Below, one piece after another: positions 1 through 6,335 of a stretch of DNA of 11,075 bases. A program made the position numbers and the translations under genes. Source of the stretch: an uncultured bacterium (GTDB lineage Bacteria > Patescibacteriota > Minisyncoccia > Phycocordibacterales > UBA918); assembly GCA_913046815.1 (NCBI GenBank), contig CAJWTE010000020.1, positions 1 through 11,075 on the forward strand, given 5' to 3'. The notes below the pieces were generated by a model. That model saw nothing but the letters and a program-made list of their open reading frames with translations. It did not search any database and was not told the origin of the DNA. The first letter of the stretch is position 1. Each line of letters opens with the position of its first letter.

Positions 1-175
1 CATCTTTGTTGTAGTGCTTTATAAGTTGTTGCTCCTTAGCCTGTACCATTTTCATGGCACTGATTTTAAGACCGACTTGCTCAAAACGCTTAATGACTTC
101 CCCTACCAAACTTCGTTGGATTGTGTCTGGTTTCAGAATGACTAAAGTCCGCTCTTGGTGTGGTTGTTTGTCCAT
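1..175 (-). CDS. ndk: nucleoside diphosphate kinase, N-terminal part (3' end outside window)
   Basis: Ndk transfers the gamma-phosphate of ATP to (d)NDPs through a phospho-histidine. Only the first 58 codons are inside the window. The ATG is at 175-173, and the translation begins MDKQPHQERTLVILKPDTIQ and continues with RSLVGEVIKRFEQVGLKI. This matches the family's first strand and helix: K15-P16-D17 and R21 correspond to the phosphate- and nucleotide-contacting Lys and Arg of the KPD..QR motif, followed by VGEVIKRFE. The catalytic His lies beyond the edge and cannot be checked. KPD is followed by Thr where many family members have Gly. The gap to map is 55 nt with no Shine-Dalgarno. A TATACT at 203-198 could be a -10 box for a separate short-leader transcript, but no good -35 accompanies it, so co-transcription with map is equally possible. 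Confidence 0.88.
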   Translation of the reverse strand, partial: MDKQPHQERTLVILKPDTIQRSLVGEVIKRFEQVGLKISAMKMVQAKEQQLIKHYNKD

Positions 176-230
176 AAAATAAAATTATTTCAACGTGAGT
201 ATAGCGTATTATGAGAAAAAATCTACCTAC

Positions 231-1004
231 TCAAGCAATTGTTAGAATTTCTGGCCCCTTATCTGTCACCAGTACAGTATGTTCCATGTGAGCAGAGTTT
301 TGACCCGAAGCAGTTAAGGCAGTGTAGCCGTCACGGTCTATCACAACGTCTGGATCGTTGCCCGCGATTATCATCGGCTCAATAGCCAAGACCATCCCTG
401 TCTCAATTAAAACCGATTCACCTTTCGTGCGGAAGTTTGGTATTTGCGGTTCCTCATGCAATTCATACCCCACCCCATGTCCACAAAAGTCACGGACGAT
501 GGCAAAACCTTCAGGAACAGAATCTTCAATTGCCGCACCAATATCAACAATTCTATTACCTGGTTTTGCAGCCTTTATACCAGCTTGTAAAGCTTTTTTT
601 GTTACATCTAACAGTTGGCTTGCTTGATTATCAATCTCCCCCACCCCAACAGTTCTAGCAGAGTCTAGTACCATACCCTTATAGCCAATTACTAGATCAA
701 TACTTACCACATCTCCATCCACAAACTCTTTGGGAGTTTCATTAGGAATACCATGTACAATCTCATCATTAATAGACACACATACAGCAGCCGGATACGG
801 TCGCTCAGCAAACGTCGGTTGATATCCAAGAGTGAGCGGTTCTAAATTATTTTGCTCTAGTAACTCCATAGCCGTATCGTCGACATCGAGTGATGTGTTG
901 CCTGCGACGACCAGCTTTTCTAATTCATTTAAAATACTGGCCAACAATTTACCTCCTGTTCTGAGGATTTTAATATCTTCTTCAGTCTTCAGTGTGATAC
1001 TCAT
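231..1004 (-). CDS. map: type I methionine aminopeptidase
   Basis: This cytosolic metalloprotease removes the initiator Met from new proteins whose second residue is small. It has 257 residues, the normal length for the compact type I form, with no N-terminal zinc-finger extension. All five metal ligands of the pita-bread fold are visible: D103 (VSIDL), D114 (VLDSA), H176 (GHGVG), E209 (AIEPM) and E241 (HMEHT). The substrate-contacting histidines H84 (IVHGIP) and H183 (LHEEP) are also present, so the enzyme should be active. The ATG at 1004-1002 lies 21 nt after the adk stop. The sequence before it (GATAGGG) is at best a poor ribosome binding site. The gene ends in TGA directly after the usual C-terminal strand, which shows that TGA is a stop here. 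adk-map is a classical pair downstream of secY, but the usual next genes infA and rpmJ are replaced by ndk. Confidence 0.97.
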   Translation of the reverse strand: MSITLKTEEDIKILRTGGKLLASILNELEKLVVAGNTSLDVDDTAMELLEQNNLEPLTLGYQPTFAERPYPAAVCVSINDEIVHGIPNETPKEFVDGDVVSIDLVIGYKGMVLDSARTVGVGEIDNQASQLLDVTKKALQAGIKAAKPGNRIVDIGAAIEDSVPEGFAIVRDFCGHGVGYELHEEPQIPNFRTKGESVLIETGMVLAIEPMIIAGNDPDVVIDRDGYTALTASGQNSAHMEHTVLVTDKGPEILTIA

Positions 1005-1025
1005 GAATTTACCCTATCACACATA

Positions 1026-1622
1026 TTATTGCAGTGATAGAGCACGCACAATCTCATCATGAACTTCTGCAATGTCTTTTGTTCCGTCTATATCATGTAC
1101 TGTAGCTCCGGATCTCTTTCGATAGTAGGCAATGACAGGCAAGACTTCTTCTTCATACCATTTAATGCGAGCGCTTATTGATGATTCAGTATCGTCGGAC
1201 CGGCCACGGCTTAACATTCTTTGACGCACAACTTCCTCTGGTGTCTCCAGATTAACAACGTCGACATGGTCTCGTTTGTAAAACATTAACGCGCTTTCTA
1301 ATACTTCCGCTTCGTGGACAGTGCGAGGAAAACCATCTATCAGTACATGGCACTTATCGTCCATATGTTCTCTCATGGCATCAGACCAAAGATTGACTGA
1401 TAAAAAAAGAGGCTGTAACACGCCACTGTTAATAGTCTTTTCTACATGCTTCTCAGTATAGCCTTCACCTTTAGCGGCCAACGAGCGAAATCTGCGCCCT
1501 GTCTGAATATCAAACACTCTGCCAGTTGGGTCAACTGTACGAAATATTTCATCAAGTTTCTCAATTTGAGTCCCTTTTCCACTGCCTTGTGGACCAATAA
1601 AAATAACTGTTTTTGCTTGCAT
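1026..1622 (-). CDS. adk: adenylate kinase (short-LID form)
   Basis: Adk interconverts ATP + AMP and 2 ADP, setting the adenylate energy charge. It has 198 residues. The P-loop GPQGSGKGT is at 10-18. The NMP-binding segment has TGRRFR at 41-46, and DGFPR at 96-100 carries the conserved AMP-site Arg. RSDDT at 141-145 followed by R152 is the RxDD...R pair that closes over the phosphates. The LID between about 133 and 147 is very short and has no four-Cys zinc site, so this is the short form. The ATG at 1622-1620 follows the gmk stop by one base (TAG-T-ATG), with no Shine-Dalgarno, so translation is probably coupled to gmk. Placement after secY and before map is typical. CMP/UMP kinases share the fold, but the DGFPR motif and location favour Adk. 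Confidence 0.94.
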   Translation of the reverse strand: MQAKTVIFIGPQGSGKGTQIEKLDEIFRTVDPTGRVFDIQTGRRFRSLAAKGEGYTEKHVEKTINSGVLQPLFLSVNLWSDAMREHMDDKCHVLIDGFPRTVHEAEVLESALMFYKRDHVDVVNLETPEEVVRQRMLSRGRSDDTESSISARIKWYEEEVLPVIAYYRKRSGATVHDIDGTKDIAEVHDEIVRALSLQ

Positions 1623-1623
1623 A

Positions 1624-2220
1624 CTAATTTGTATTTTCGTTTACTATGTCAGTGACAACTTGTCTAAAAACGGCCTGGGCCTCGTCTAGTTTACCATTTC
1701 GATTATCGATTATTACGTCCGCTTGCGCTTTAAATTTTGATTCTTCTTCGAACCTTTGCTTTCTCAGTGCCAGATGCTCTTTTGAGATTGGAGCTCTAGA
1801 TAAAATACGCCCTTTCAAATTCTCCCAACTTCCGGCATCAATATAAACGACTGTGCACTTCTCCTTTGGAAGAAGAGATTTGATCTGCTGTACACCTTGC
1901 ATTTCCATCTCCTTCATCACCACTCTACCTGCTTGCAACGGAATTAGAAATTCTGACTTTGGTGTCCCATATAAGTTAGCGCTGAACTCTGCCCATTCAA
2001 TAAATTCATCGTTTGCTATCATTGATTCAAACTCTGCTCTTGAGATGAAAATGTACTTTGGATTCTCTTCTGTACCATCACGAGGTTCTCGACTGGTAAA
2101 CGTCTTAGCAAAATAAATTTGTTCTGCAACGTCACCTAGCCCGTCTATTACCTTCTTCTTTCCACTACCGGATGGGGCCATTAATAGTATCAAATGTCCT
2201 TGTATAGCTGCATCTTCCAT
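1624..2220 (-). CDS. gmk: guanylate kinase-like protein with altered P-loop
   Basis: Gmk phosphorylates GMP to GDP with ATP. From the ATG at 2220-2218 the protein has 198 residues. The GMP-binding half is well preserved: TSREPRDG at 42-49 (family TTRxPRxGE), Y56 in KYIF, EFIEWAEF at 72-79 and YGTP at 84-87. EMEMQG at 104-109 replaces the usual (L)DIDxQG. The P-loop is APSGSGKKK (15-23): the Lys is kept (K21) but the next residue, normally Ser or Thr to hold Mg2+, is Lys. This could lower or change activity, or be lineage-specific. An in-frame TTG at 2256 would add 12 residues before the family start; I prefer 2220 because the extension is unlike the family and a promoter predicts transcription starting near 2222. 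It is the first gene of gmk-adk-map. Confidence 0.87.
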   Translation of the reverse strand: MEDAAIQGHLILLMAPSGSGKKKVIDGLGDVAEQIYFAKTFTSREPRDGTEENPKYIFISRAEFESMIANDEFIEWAEFSANLYGTPKSEFLIPLQAGRVVMKEMEMQGVQQIKSLLPKEKCTVVYIDAGSWENLKGRILSRAPISKEHLALRKQRFEEESKFKAQADVIIDNRNGKLDEAQAVFRQVVTDIVNENTN

Positions 2221-2228
2221 AGATGAAT

Positions 2229-2256
2229 AGCATAACAGTTTACAAACAATTAACAA
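2229..2256 (-). promoter_or_regulatory. candidate sigma70-type promoter for gmk-adk-map
   Basis: On the minus strand TTGTTA (2256-2251) is followed after 16 nt by TATGCT (2234-2229). A TG one base before the -10 gives an extended -10 (TGTTATGCT). Transcription should begin near 2222, only a few bases before the gmk ATG at 2220, which would make the message leaderless. This agrees with the absence of any Shine-Dalgarno there and with the terminator upstream after secY. It is read from consensus only. Confidence 0.45.
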
Positions 2257-2274
2257 CAGTCACCCGTCTCTCAC

Positions 2275-2327
2275 CCCCCTATGCCAGTTAACCGTCATAG
2301 TATATGACGGTTAACTGGCATAGGGGG
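2275..2327. repeat. perfect long palindrome (25-bp arms, 3-nt loop)
   Basis: The arms 2275-2299 and 2303-2327 are exact reverse complements, separated by GTA. Each arm holds a run of five C or G at its outer end and GTTAAC in the middle. There is no T run next to it on either strand, so it is not a typical intrinsic terminator. Its right edge directly abuts the secY terminator hairpin (2328), so 93 bp are almost wholly self-complementary. It sits about 55-105 bp upstream of the predicted gmk start of transcription. It could be a dispersed palindromic repeat, a miniature element, an RNA-stabilising hairpin or an operator; the sequence does not decide. Confidence 0.9.
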
Positions 2328-2367
2328 ATAACAACAAACGCAGGCGATAGCCTGCGTTTGTTGTTAT
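2328..2367 (-). terminator. bidirectional intrinsic terminator after secY
   Basis: The arms 2328-2345 and 2350-2367 form a perfect 18-bp stem with a 4-nt loop (GATA on the plus strand). The core is GCAGGC/GCCTGC. The outer part is A-rich on one side and T-rich (GTTTGTTGTT) on the other, so it can act from either direction. It lies 55 nt after the secY stop and ends the rpsZ-secY unit. The T tract is broken by G residues, as in the other two terminators of this window. Confidence 0.78.
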
Positions 2368-2422
2368 AGAGCATTATTTGCACTCCTTTGGTGCGCCATC
2401 TGTATCTGCTATATAGATTGGA

Positions 2423-3694
2423 CTAGTATTCTCTTAGAGAGATTTGAGCATCTAATCGACGGACCAGGTCCAAGACTACATTTACCGCAATCAACAGTGC
2501 GGTACCGCCAATAGCTAAAGCTGTGATACCAGTGGCCACTTGCATAAGAAGTGGCAGTACAGCTACCAACCCTAAGAAAATAGCGCCTACGAAAGTGAGT
2601 CTTGTGATGATATTACCTAAGTATAGAGAAGTCTGTCCTCCGGGACGAATACCCGGAATAAAAGCTCCGCTTCGTTGTAAATTCTTACTCATAGAATCTG
2701 GATCAAAGGTGACAGCAGTATAGAAGAATGTAAACACAAACACTAAAGCAAAGTAAGCGATTGCATAAAGTATCTGGTTATTAAAGAAGCTATTTAAGGC
2801 TGTTGTCATACCATCCAAGCTGGCTAGGTTGAAGCTAGACAACATATTCACCACCATTTGTGGAAACAGCAACATAGAGAGGGCAAAAATGATCGGGATC
2901 ACACCAGCCTGGTTTAACCTTAGTGGCAAGTAAGACTGAGTACCCCCATAAGTTTGCCCCCCTCGACTTTGTTTTGAGTAAGTAATAGGGACAGCACGTT
3001 CTGCTTCTGTCATTACCACTACCGCATAAATCACAGCAAGTGCTAACAAAGTGAAGCCTAGGTAGATAGGTAACTGAGTCATGGAGAAGCCAAACATTAA
3101 CTGTGTGAAAGTAGTAGGTAGGCTAGCCACAATACCAGCAAAGATGATAATGGACACGCCGTTCCCGATACCATACTCCGTAACCAACTCACCAATCCAC
3201 ATAAGGAGTATGGAACCGGCGACAATTAGCAGCACATTGAGCATAAACTCAGTCTGTGTCAGTCCAGATATCACTCCTTGGCTCTGTAGTAGAGACAAGA
3301 AACCAAAACCCTGCACGATTGCCAAAGGTAGAGTGAGTTGACGAGAATACTGAGTAAACTTGGCTCTACCGGTCTCACCCTCTTCAGTATGAAGGCTTTT
3401 TAATTTTGGACTCATCACCGTCATTAATTGCATAATGATTGAAGCGGTAATGAAAGGGCCTACACCGAGCATCACGATGGATAGATTAGCTAGGCCACCA
3501 CCAGAAAAAATATTCATTAGACCCAAAAACTGATTGTTCTCGAAGAATTGCTCCAAGACCACATGGTCGATGCCAGGAATAGGAATTGTAGCTAAAGCTC
3601 TAAACACCACCAAAGCTCCTAGGACAAATAGAATCCTTTTGCGAATCGCTTGGTCTGTGAAGATAACTTTAAGCTTGTGAATGAATTTGTTCAT
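2423..3694 (-). CDS. secY: SecY, channel subunit of the Sec translocase
   Basis: SecY forms the membrane channel through which SecA or the ribosome pushes unfolded proteins, and from which membrane proteins exit sideways. It has 423 residues, near the usual length. Ten hydrophobic segments can be followed: TM1 at about 20-38, the plug region around 60-75 (FSGGGLANLS), then the conserved GPFITASIIMQL at 79-90 and EYGIGNGVSIIIFAGIVA at 173-190. The long cytosolic C4 loop at about 229-260, rich in basic and Gly residues (SKQSRGGQTYGG), meets the ribosome and SecA. The last helix is at about 390-410. NQAGVIPIIFA at 261-271 is another family block. The ATG at 3694-3692 is 17 nt after the rplO stop, with no Shine-Dalgarno. 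It is the last gene of its unit and is followed by a strong terminator. Nothing looks truncated. Confidence 0.98.
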   Translation of the reverse strand: MNKFIHKLKVIFTDQAIRKRILFVLGALVVFRALATIPIPGIDHVVLEQFFENNQFLGLMNIFSGGGLANLSIVMLGVGPFITASIIMQLMTVMSPKLKSLHTEEGETGRAKFTQYSRQLTLPLAIVQGFGFLSLLQSQGVISGLTQTEFMLNVLLIVAGSILLMWIGELVTEYGIGNGVSIIIFAGIVASLPTTFTQLMFGFSMTQLPIYLGFTLLALAVIYAVVVMTEAERAVPITYSKQSRGGQTYGGTQSYLPLRLNQAGVIPIIFALSMLLFPQMVVNMLSSFNLASLDGMTTALNSFFNNQILYAIAYFALVFVFTFFYTAVTFDPDSMSKNLQRSGAFIPGIRPGGQTSLYLGNIITRLTFVGAIFLGLVAVLPLLMQVATGITALAIGGTALLIAVNVVLDLVRRLDAQISLREY

Positions 3695-3711
3695 ATGGCT
3701 AACAGTATACC

Positions 3712-4155
3712 TTATGCCACAGTTCCGCCAGCCTTTTCAATCTTTGCTTTAGCTGTTGCAGATACTGCACAACCTGAAACATTTAGTTTCTTAGTCAATT
3801 CACCGTTACCAAGGATCTTGACTGTCGGTGCTTTTTTGCGTCGTGAGGAAATCAATCCTTCAGCTACCAAAGTTTTTGGATTGATATCTTTACCACTGAA
3901 ATTTTCCAATACAGAGACATTGATTACAGTTGCGCTCACTTTATCTGAGTTAACTGTTCTAGCTCTATTTACACCATGTCCACGAAGTTTGGGAAGTTTT
4001 TTAATGATTTCCCGCATTTCTGGTCTAGTACTGTTACCAGCTCGCGCCTTTTGTCCCTTGTGGCCTCTGCCTGAGGTCTTACCTCTTTTGCCACCACGAC
4101 CAACTCGCTTAGCGACTTTGTTTTTGGTTGTTGATTTGAGTTCGTGTAATTGCAT
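3712..4155 (-). CDS. rplO: 50S ribosomal protein L15 (uL15)
   Basis: L15 is a late-assembling 23S rRNA binder near the central core of the large subunit. It has 147 residues, the normal length. The first third is the typical extended Gly/Arg/Lys tail that threads into rRNA (VGRGGKRGKTSGRGHKGQKAR at about 18-38, with the family motif KTSGRGHKGQK). The globular C-terminal domain follows and ends in the strand-helix region KIEKAGGTVA. The ATG at 4155-4153 follows the rpsE stop by a single base (TAA-T-ATG), which suggests coupled translation. In most bacteria rpmD (L30) lies between rpsE and rplO; there is no room for it here. secY follows directly, as usual. Confidence 0.97.
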   Translation of the reverse strand: MQLHELKSTTKNKVAKRVGRGGKRGKTSGRGHKGQKARAGNSTRPEMREIIKKLPKLRGHGVNRARTVNSDKVSATVINVSVLENFSGKDINPKTLVAEGLISSRRKKAPTVKILGNGELTKKLNVSGCAVSATAKAKIEKAGGTVA

Positions 4156-4156
4156 A

Positions 4157-4822
4157 TTATTCAGTCTTAAGTTCTTTCAAGGCTTCTATAGCAGCACGAG
4201 CATTATTGAGCTTGTTTTTACTGCGTGAAAATATCTTGGCAGTTACGTCTTTTACCCCTGCCAATTCCAATACCGTACGCACAGATGAACCAGCAACCAA
4301 ACCACGTCCTGGAGCAGGCATGATCATAACCTCACTAGAAGCATATTTTGTATGAACATCATGCGGAATGTGATGATCTTTGTTCATTGTAACAGTTATT
4401 AAGTTCTTCTTGGCATTGCGCATAGCTTTTTCTATAGCCAATTGAGTGTCACCGGCTTTACCAACACCAACCCCCACCTTACCTTTCTTATCGCCAATCA
4501 CCATCGATACAGAGAACGAGAAACGTCGACCACCAGCCATCACACGTGTTACACGACGAATACTGACAATCTTTTGGTCATATTCAGGTCTAGATCGTTC
4601 CTCCCTTCTATTGTTACGTCGTGGTCTACGCGAATTACGTCGATCATTATGGCGACCATTCCTTCTTTTTTCCGGTGCATTTATACCTCCACTTTGTTTT
4701 TCAGAACTGGTGGAAACAGCTGGTGCATCGGCTGAATTTTTTGGTGCTTCAGCAGAAGTGGTGTCAGTAGTTTTTACTACCACTTCTTTATTTTTAGCTT
4801 CCTGCTTGTTTTCTTCTGTCAT
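4157..4822 (-). CDS. rpsE: 30S ribosomal protein S5 (uS5) with long N-terminal extension
   Basis: S5 sits on the solvent side of the small subunit, lines the mRNA entry helicase region and contributes to decoding accuracy. Of 221 residues only about 82-221 match the family: the dsRBD-like N domain (VMAGGRRFSFSVSMVIGDK, then GKVGVGVGKAGD at 114-125) and the C domain (MPAPGRGLVAGSSVRTVLEL at 168-187). Residues 1-80 are a low-complexity extension in two parts: an acidic, Thr/Ser/Ala-rich stretch (1-50) and a very basic Arg/Asn stretch (52-78, RRNSRRPRRNNRR). It looks disordered. An internal start is unlikely, since the ATG at 4822-4820 fits the 28-nt gap after rplR. Similar Arg-rich extensions are, to my recollection, common in Patescibacteria S5. 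Confidence 0.96.
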   Translation of the reverse strand: MTEENKQEAKNKEVVVKTTDTTSAEAPKNSADAPAVSTSSEKQSGGINAPEKRRNGRHNDRRNSRRPRRNNRREERSRPEYDQKIVSIRRVTRVMAGGRRFSFSVSMVIGDKKGKVGVGVGKAGDTQLAIEKAMRNAKKNLITVTMNKDHHIPHDVHTKYASSEVMIMPAPGRGLVAGSSVRTVLELAGVKDVTAKIFSRSKNKLNNARAAIEALKELKTE

Positions 4823-4850
4823 TTTTGTTTGTTAAATAAATAATCTAGAA

Positions 4851-5204
4851 CTAAAATTTCAGCCCAGCCTCTCTCGCAGCATCTGCAAAGATTGCAATAT
4901 TTCCCTGGTAGGGAAATCCTCCACGGTCGAATACTACCGCCTCAATTTTTTTAGCTTTCGCTAATTCAGCTATCTTTGATCCCAATTCTTTTGCTCGCTC
5001 TGCCGGAGATCCGGTTTTACTTGACCGAGTATCAGTTGCTACTAGTGTAGTGCCGGTCTCATCGTTGATTACCTGAGCGTAAAAGAATTTGTTACTACGA
5101 AAGACAGCTAGTCTTGGACGTACTTCTGTACCTTTTATACGCGCCCGTACACGCTTATGACGAGTTATCCGTTGCTTGGTCTTTGATTGTGTTTTTGTTG
5201 TCAT
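4851..5204 (-). CDS. rplR: 50S ribosomal protein L18 (uL18)
   Basis: L18 binds 5S rRNA with L5 and helps dock it on the large subunit. From the ATG at 5204-5202 it has 117 residues, the standard length. The basic N-terminal tail (KTKQRITRHKRVRARIKG at 8-25) is followed by RPRLAVFRSNKFFYAQVIND at 29-48 and the diagnostic C-terminal block FDRGGFPYQGNIAIFADAA at 92-110. The frame is open upstream to 5333, but that would overlap rplF by more than 100 nt and add 43 residues unlike the family, so the internal ATG is chosen. It lies 13 nt after the rplF stop; AGGA just ahead sits only 3 nt from the ATG, too close for a normal ribosome binding site. Confidence 0.96.
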   Translation of the reverse strand: MTTKTQSKTKQRITRHKRVRARIKGTEVRPRLAVFRSNKFFYAQVINDETGTTLVATDTRSSKTGSPAERAKELGSKIAELAKAKKIEAVVFDRGGFPYQGNIAIFADAAREAGLKF

Positions 5205-5217
5205 AATTCCTAATATG

Positions 5218-5751
5218 TTAGACAGCTTTTTTACCTTGCTTACGAATAATATACTCGCCGACATAGTGAATACCCTTACCTTTATATGGCTCAGGCTTCT
5301 TAACTTTGCGGATGTTTGCTGCAAATTGCCCAAGAGACTCTTTATCGATACCCGTTACAGTAATAACGTTTTTTTCTACTGTCACCTCCAGTCCTTCCGG
5401 TAATTCAAGTTCAACCGGATGAGAAAAACCTACATTTAATACTAAGGTTCGTCCTTTCATTTCGGCGCGGTAGCCAACTCCTTCTATCTCCAGTTTCTTC
5501 TCAAATCCCTCTGTAACACCATGTACCATATTGTTCACATGTGATGCGTAAGTGCCCCACAAAGCTTTCGAAAGGTCACTTGTAGGATCAGGAGTCAGTA
5601 CAACTGAGTTGTCTTCAATTTTCAACTCAACATCATCTCTAAAATCACGAGACAAAGTGCCTTTTGGTCCCTTAACGGTCAAATTCTTGTCCGCCAGAGT
5701 CGCTTCTACTCCAGAGGGTAAAGCGATTGGTTGTTTTCCTAGTCTGCTCAT
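5218..5751 (-). CDS. rplF: 50S ribosomal protein L6 (uL6)
   Basis: L6 sits near the sarcin-ricin loop and the stalk base, where elongation factors bind. It has 177 residues, the family norm, with two repeated alpha/beta domains. The N-terminal signature SRLGKQPIALPSGV at 2-15 is followed by LTVKGPKGTLSR at 24-35. VGYRAEMKGRTLVLNVGFSH at 92-111 opens the second domain, and the PROSITE-type end motif PEPYKGKGI is at 153-161. The ATG at 5751-5749 lies one base after the rpsH stop (TAA-T-ATG). The stop overlaps nothing. Nothing unusual was seen. Confidence 0.98.
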   Translation of the reverse strand: MSRLGKQPIALPSGVEATLADKNLTVKGPKGTLSRDFRDDVELKIEDNSVVLTPDPTSDLSKALWGTYASHVNNMVHGVTEGFEKKLEIEGVGYRAEMKGRTLVLNVGFSHPVELELPEGLEVTVEKNVITVTGIDKESLGQFAANIRKVKKPEPYKGKGIHYVGEYIIRKQGKKAV

Positions 5752-5752
5752 A

Positions 5753-6148
5753 TTACCAAATCATAAAGAGACGTTCTCCTCCTACATTTTTCTTCCTAGC
5801 TTCATCATCGGTAAGAATACCGGCAGGAGTAGAAAGGATGAGATTCCCTTTACCAAATTTAACTGGATAAATTTCTGATACTTGTGCGTACAGACGTCGA
5901 CCAGGTTTGCTGATACGTTTCACACCATTGATGGTGTGTTGTCCTGACTCACTATATTTTAAAGTCAAGGACAATTTTTTTTGTGCCAATTCACCAACAG
6001 CTTCAGTTGCAGCCACGTAACCAGCCTCAACCAACTTATTGGCAATTGAATGTCGGAGCTTAGAATAAGGTAGCAATACTTGGTGCTTCCCTACTGCTCC
6101 GGCGTTTTGGATCTGAATGATCAAATCTCCTACTGTGTCGCTTACCAT
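5753..6148 (-). CDS. rpsH: 30S ribosomal protein S8 (uS8)
   Basis: S8 binds the central domain of 16S rRNA early in assembly; in E. coli it also represses the spc operon by binding its mRNA. It has 131 residues from the ATG at 6148-6146. The N-terminal block DTVGDLIIQIQNAGAVGK at 4-21 matches the family's D.iad.ltriRNA. The C-terminal rRNA-binding signature STPAGILTDDEARKKNVGGE runs from 107 to 126 and ends in MIW. The open frame extends upstream to 6265, but only by overlapping rpsZ, so the internal ATG one base after the rpsZ stop (TAA-T-ATG) is the start. As the second gene of its unit it is a plausible autoregulator of the leader upstream of rpsZ, but no binding site has been shown. Confidence 0.97.
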   Translation of the reverse strand: MVSDTVGDLIIQIQNAGAVGKHQVLLPYSKLRHSIANKLVEAGYVAATEAVGELAQKKLSLTLKYSESGQHTINGVKRISKPGRRLYAQVSEIYPVKFGKGNLILSTPAGILTDDEARKKNVGGERLFMIW

Positions 6149-6149
6149 A

Positions 6150-6335
6150 TTACCAACTACTTTTCTTAACACCTGGGATATGACCTTCATGAGCAGCTTC
6201 TCGAAAACAAATTCGACACATGTCGAAGTCTCGCATGTATCCATGTTTCCTTCCACAAACTGCACAACGGCGAACTACGCGACACTTAAACTTAGGTTCA
6301 CGCTCCGCCCTTACCACGATTGATCTTCGTGCCAT
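6150..6335 (-). CDS. rpsZ: 30S ribosomal protein S14, zinc-binding short form (uS14)
   Basis: S14 packs with S3 and S10 in the head of the small subunit. It has 61 residues, the length of the zinc form, against about 100 for the zinc-free E. coli type. The four zinc ligands C24, C27, C40 and C43 form CAVC...CRIC; the family end motif (HEGHIPGVKKSSW, 49-61) is complete. The ATG at 6335-6333 is the first gene after a promoter and a leader of about 100 nt. The codon immediately upstream region holds an in-frame stop (TAG), so the start cannot be moved further out. No Shine-Dalgarno lies at the usual distance; a perfect AGGAGGT sits about 50 nt away (see leader). In E. coli and many Firmicutes S14 follows L5 in the same operon; here a terminator and promoter come between. 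Confidence 0.98.
   Translation of the reverse strand: MARRSIVVRAEREPKFKCRVVRRCAVCGRKHGYMRDFDMCRICFREAAHEGHIPGVKKSSW

Noticed and set aside
198..203. TATACT as a promoter for ndk
   Set aside because: No acceptable -35 lies at 16-18 nt; kept only as a remark in the ndk entry.
231..233. Possible recoding of TGA (Gly code of Gracilibacteria/SR1)
   Set aside because: map ends at this TGA exactly where the family ends, and no gene here has an internal TGA.
2275..2327. Reading the long palindrome as a second intrinsic terminator
   Set aside because: There is no T tract on either strand next to the stem, and the neighbouring hairpin already fits as the terminator.
5205..5333. N-terminal extension of rplR upstream of 5204
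   Set aside because: It would overlap rplF by more than 100 nt and adds residues unlike L18.
6149..6265. N-terminal extension of rpsH upstream of 6148
   Set aside because: It would overlap rpsZ in another frame, and the family start lies at 6148, one base after the rpsZ stop.
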